Shown piece by piece: positions 6,626 to 8,711 of a DNA stretch of 8,711 nt. Within the stretch, counting starts at the first letter, position 1; the number at the start of each line of letters is the position of its first letter. The DNA comes from JBICHM01 sp043101835 (lineage in GTDB: Bacteria; Planctomycetota; Phycisphaerae; Phycisphaerales; UBA1924). The translations under genes and the position numbers were made by a program. The DNA lies in assembly GCA_043101835.1 (NCBI GenBank), contig JBICHM010000228.1, positions 1-8,711 on the forward strand. The letters run 5' to 3'. The notes under the pieces are model-generated. The model was not told the origin of the DNA. It ran no database searches and saw only the letters and a list, made by a program, of their open reading frames with translations.

Positions 6626-6919
6626 CTACGCGGCCGGGCGCCCGCGCCGCGTGACGACGACGGTTTGCCCGCCGCCGCCCATGGCGCCGAGGTCGAAGAG
6701 CACCGCGATGACGACGAGCACGAGGTGGAATCCCGCCACCGATCCGGCCTCGTTGATCGCGAAGGCGTAGGCCAGCGTCGTGAAGGGGAAGAAGAGGAAC
6801 CCCAGCAGCGGCCAGAGGATCGTGCTGTACGCGTTGCCGATGTAATCGCTCAGGATGACGAGCAGCACGATCGTGATGCGCGGCGCCATGAGCGCGAGCA
6901 GTGCGATAAGACAGGGCAT
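6626..6919 (-). CDS. Conserved small integral membrane protein
   Basis: A 97-residue hydrophobic protein with about three membrane segments: near 2-24, 32-53 and 64-78. The pattern of a MPCLIALLAL start, APR near 12-14, LWPLLGFLFFPFTTLAYA (35-52), an N-E-x-G-S turn and a final LVLVVIAVLFDLG recalls a short conserved membrane protein of unknown function found in several bacterial phyla. That match is from memory and is not proof. The C-terminal tail is short and basic (VVVTRRGRPA). No Shine-Dalgarno is evident; ATG at 6919 is used because it gives the conserved N-terminus, and Met11 is an alternative. It begins 26 bases after the pgpA stop on the same strand, so it is probably the last gene of the pgsA-pgpA operon. 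Confidence 0.75.
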   Translation of the reverse strand: MPCLIALLALMAPRITIVLLVILSDYIGNAYSTILWPLLGFLFFPFTTLAYAFAINEAGSVAGFHLVLVVIAVLFDLGAMGGGGQTVVVTRRGRPAA

Positions 6920-6945
6920 GCCCGCATCGTACCGGACGCGTGTCG

Positions 6946-7455
6946 TTAGATCAGGAATCGCCAGACGATCTGCAGGATCACGAGCGCGTAGACGCCGGCG
7001 AGCAGGTCGTCGATGAGAATGCCCCAGCCGGCGGGCAGTCGCTGGAGGCCGCCGGCGGGGGGCGGCTTCACGATGTCGAAGATGCGGAAGAGCAGGAAGG
7101 CGGCGGCGAGGTAGGCGCCGATGCGCACCACGCCGGCGCCGTCGACAGCGCCGAACCACGCCCAGGGGGCGCCGAGCAGCGCGATGGCCTGGCCGGCGGT
7201 CTCATCGGCGACGACCTGACGCGGGTCCTTCTTTCGCCAGCGCGTCTCCGCCCAAGGGCCGAGGGCGATGCACGCGATACTGAAGACAACGAGCAGCGCG
7301 AGCATCGCGCCGGCGCCGAGCGTGCTCGAACCGCCCGCCAGCCAGATCGCGCCGAGTACGGCGGGGGGCGGGAGCGAGCCCCAGGTGCCGGGGGCGGGGC
7401 GCAGCAGGCCGAGGCCGAAGACGCTGGCGAGGGCTTCGCGCGGACCGAAGGTCAT
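6946..7455 (-). CDS. pgpA: Phosphatidylglycerophosphatase A
   Basis: PgpA is an inner-membrane enzyme that removes the phosphate from phosphatidylglycerol phosphate to give phosphatidylglycerol. At 169 residues it has the usual length. Diagnostic blocks are FGLGLLRPAPGTWGS (13-27), the acidic KKDPRQVVADETAGQ (75-89), and FRIFDIVKPPPAGGLQRL (123-140) with GWGILIDDLLAGV (143-155). Between them are four hydrophobic membrane segments. The start ATG at 7455 overlaps the pgsA stop (ATGA), and GGAGGA lies 6 nt upstream, which fixes it against a 30-codon longer frame. It therefore follows directly on the enzyme that makes its substrate. All conserved acidic positions that I know for the family appear to be present, so it is probably active. 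Confidence 0.95.
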   Translation of the reverse strand: MTFGPREALASVFGLGLLRPAPGTWGSLPPPAVLGAIWLAGGSSTLGAGAMLALLVVFSIACIALGPWAETRWRKKDPRQVVADETAGQAIALLGAPWAWFGAVDGAGVVRIGAYLAAAFLLFRIFDIVKPPPAGGLQRLPAGWGILIDDLLAGVYALVILQIVWRFLI

Positions 7456-8084
7456 TCTGATTCCTCCGGGGCCGCGCGGAGGGCCGCGACGCCCGCGTGG
7501 ATGTAGTGCAGCCCGGAGAGCACCGTCACCATCGTGTCGGTCCATGCGATGGCGCTGACGGTCGTTCGCGCCCAGCCGCCGGCGAGGGCGTCGGCGTCAG
7601 CGAGCCAGACCACGAGGAGGATGGCGGGCGCGCCGACGGACTGGAGGATCATCTTCCACTTCCCGCGCCAGACGGCGGCGGTCGAGACGCCTCGCGACTC
7701 GCGCACGGTGCGCGCTGTAGTGACGGTGATCTCGCGCGCGATGATGACGGCGACCATCCACGCCCACACGCCGGTGACCGGTCGGGCGCCGCCGGCAGGA
7801 TCAGAGAAGGCGCTGGAGGCCAAAAAGACGAATGCGCCGAGGACGAGCACCTTGTCGGCGGCGGGGTCGGCGATGCGGCCGTAGACGCTCACCGCGTTCC
7901 AGCGGCGCGCGAGCCAACCGTCGAGTGCATCGGTGATCGCCGCGACGATGAAGATCGCCGTGGCGACCGGCAAGGCCCAGCGCGCGGTGTCGGGGTAGTC
8001 GAAGACGCTGAGCAGCGCGAAGAAGACGCCGGCAAGGACGAGGCGCAAGGTCGTCAGCAGGTTGGGGATGCGCTGTCGCGTCAC
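7452..8084 (-). CDS. pgsA: CDP-diacylglycerol--glycerol-3-phosphate 3-phosphatidyltransferase
   Basis: PgsA is a membrane enzyme of the CDP-alcohol phosphatidyltransferase family. It joins CDP-diacylglycerol and glycerol-3-phosphate to phosphatidylglycerol phosphate, the committed step to phosphatidylglycerol and cardiolipin. The 210-residue protein opens with RIPNLLTTLRL, typical of PgsA. It has the complete family motif: Asp52, Asp55, Gly56, Ala59, Arg60, Gly69, Asp73 and Asp77, the acidic residues binding the metal ions. Downstream, REITVTTARTVRESRGV and the GKWKM turn (near 142) also fit PgsA rather than other family members. Several hydrophobic helices span the rest. The start is GTG, supported by GGAG 7 nt upstream. 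Its TGA overlaps the pgpA ATG. It is the first gene of a minus-strand operon, divergent from nuoJ. Confidence 0.95.
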   Translation of the reverse strand: MTRQRIPNLLTTLRLVLAGVFFALLSVFDYPDTARWALPVATAIFIVAAITDALDGWLARRWNAVSVYGRIADPAADKVLVLGAFVFLASSAFSDPAGGARPVTGVWAWMVAVIIAREITVTTARTVRESRGVSTAAVWRGKWKMILQSVGAPAILLVVWLADADALAGGWARTTVSAIAWTDTMVTVLSGLHYIHAGVAALRAAPEESE

Positions 8085-8091
8085 GCCGTGG

Positions 8092-8095
8092 CTCC
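8092..8095 (-). promoter_or_regulatory. Shine-Dalgarno site deciding the GTG start of pgsA
   Basis: The minus strand reads GGAG, 7 nt before GTG at 8084-8082. No ATG lies in frame near the conserved N-terminus. Confidence 0.6.
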
Positions 8096-8207
8096 GGGCG
8101 GGATCGGTGGGTGCGTGGGCGATCGTACATGCTGTGGCGTGCCGGCCTCGGGACGGCGCTCAGCGACAAGATGTGGGGCGTTCGGGGGAACGGGGAATCG
8201 GGGTCTG

Positions 8208-8236
8208 TTGAAGGGTCGGAGGCGGGGGCCTATTCT
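8208..8236 (+). promoter_or_regulatory. Likely sigma-70-type promoter of nuoJ
   Basis: TTGAAG (8208-8213) and TATTCT (8231-8236) are separated by exactly 17 bases. This is the best promoter-like pair in the window and it points at nuoJ, with a predicted leader of about 60 bases. In the same gap, no equally good promoter for pgsA is seen; a TACGAT-like -10 (minus strand, 8127-8122) lacks a -35. Confidence 0.6.
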
Positions 8237-8252
8237 GCCGCCCTTCGCGGGG

Positions 8253-8270
8253 GGGCGGATCAGTCCGCCC
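8253..8270 (+). repeat. Hairpin-forming inverted repeat in the nuoJ leader
   Basis: GGGCGGA (8253-8259) and TCCGCCC (8264-8270) flank a TCAG loop. It lies about 10 bases downstream of the predicted transcription start and 35 bases before the nuoJ start. There is no T-tract, so it is not a normal terminator; it may stabilise the 5' end or be an operator. Confidence 0.5.
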
Positions 8271-8305
8271 GCGCTGCGCCTGCCCTCCGGAGCTCCACCT
8301 TGGAG

Positions 8306-8711
8306 ATGGTTCTCTCCCCGGTCATCCTGTACGCCGGCCTCGCGATCGGCGCCGCGGGCGTGTTCTTCGCCCTGCCGCGCCTGGGCACGGGTCCGCGCAT
8401 CCTCGGTGCGCTCGTCGCCGCCGTGGGCGCCGGTCTGATCATGCTGACGCTCACGCTGAACGCGGGCGCGGAGGGGCGGCCCAACCTCTTCTTCCACGTC
8501 TTCGCGCTCATCGCGCTGGGGTCGGCGCTGCGGGTCATCACGCACCCGCGCCCGGTCTATGCTGCGCTCTACTTCATCCTGACGATCCTCTCGTCGGCGG
8601 GGCTGTACCTGCTGCTGTCGGCGGAGTTCCTGACCTTCGCGCTGGTGATCATCTACGCCGGGGCCATCCTGATCACCTACCTCTTCGTGATCATGCTGGC
8701 GACGCAGGCGC
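8306..8711 (+). CDS. nuoJ: NADH-quinone oxidoreductase subunit J (3' end outside window)
   Basis: This is a membrane subunit of respiratory complex I, part of the proton-translocating arm. The 135 residues present contain the typical NuoJ core: ALRVITHPRPVYAALYFILT (74-93), then AGLYLLLSAEFLTFALVIIY and AGAILITYLFVIMLA (118-132). About 60 residues with two extra hydrophobic segments (near 5-22 and 32-50) precede the part that usually begins NuoJ, so the N-terminus looks extended. ATG at 8306 is taken as start, but GGAG directly touches it; a TTG two codons earlier (8300) has GGAG at 8289-8292 with 7 nt spacing and may be the true start. The gene is divergent from pgsA and seems first in its transcript; the neighbours nuoA to nuoI are not in the window on this side. 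Confidence 0.92.
   Translation, partial: MVLSPVILYAGLAIGAAGVFFALPRLGTGPRILGALVAAVGAGLIMLTLTLNAGAEGRPNLFFHVFALIALGSALRVITHPRPVYAALYFILTILSSAGLYLLLSAEFLTFALVIIYAGAILITYLFVIMLATQA

Noticed and set aside
7497..8438. A 313-codon plus-strand open frame spanning pgsA, the intergenic gap and the start of nuoJ
   Set aside because: It runs against pgsA and out of frame with nuoJ, both of which have conserved motifs; its own translation has none.
1..8711. tRNA or rRNA genes, CRISPR arrays, insertion sequences, attachment sites
   Set aside because: By eye I saw no regularly spaced repeats, transposase or integrase motifs, or cloverleaf-like sequence with a TTCGANNC core in a fitting context.

Overview
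This is a high-GC bacterial chromosome segment made mainly of housekeeping genes. The gene content and style suggest a Planctomycetota-like bacterium, perhaps of the Phycisphaerae: GC is very high, GTG and TTG starts occur, Shine-Dalgarno use is mixed, there is a periplasmic S41 protease with a long N-terminal region, and NuoJ has an N-terminal extension. This placement is an inference from general style, not from a marker gene. I see no rRNA, tRNA, CRISPR array, insertion sequence, integrase or phage gene.

Left part (1-2948, all minus strand). Reading in the direction of transcription, there is a small single-pass membrane protein (2948-2655). It overlaps by ATGA a short-chain dehydrogenase of the pteridine-reductase type (2658-1894). 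Next come an exported protein of unknown function with visibly lower GC (1795-971) and a zinc-independent medium-chain dehydrogenase/quinone reductase (833 to beyond base 1). A 308-base divergent intergenic region (2949-3256) with strong inverted repeats separates this block from the next.

Middle part (3257-6562, plus strand). A secreted S41 carboxyl-terminal processing protease with a PDZ domain is followed 43 bases later by a QueC-like protein. That protein keeps the zinc-binding cysteine motif of QueC but has lost the ATP-binding PP-loop. Then comes rplU (ribosomal protein L21) with its own likely promoter and a strong intrinsic terminator. The usual partner rpmA is not next to it.

Right part (6626-8711). 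A minus-strand phospholipid operon runs pgsA, pgpA (ATGA overlap), then a conserved small membrane protein. PgsA makes phosphatidylglycerol phosphate and PgpA dephosphorylates it to phosphatidylglycerol. Divergent from pgsA, and behind a good sigma-70-like promoter, is the start of nuoJ (respiratory complex I), cut by the window edge.

No convincing new multi-gene system is visible. The best leads are the PP-loop-less QueC homologue downstream of the S41 protease, the large uncharacterised N-terminal region of that protease, the extended N-terminus of NuoJ, and the compositionally distinct exported protein.
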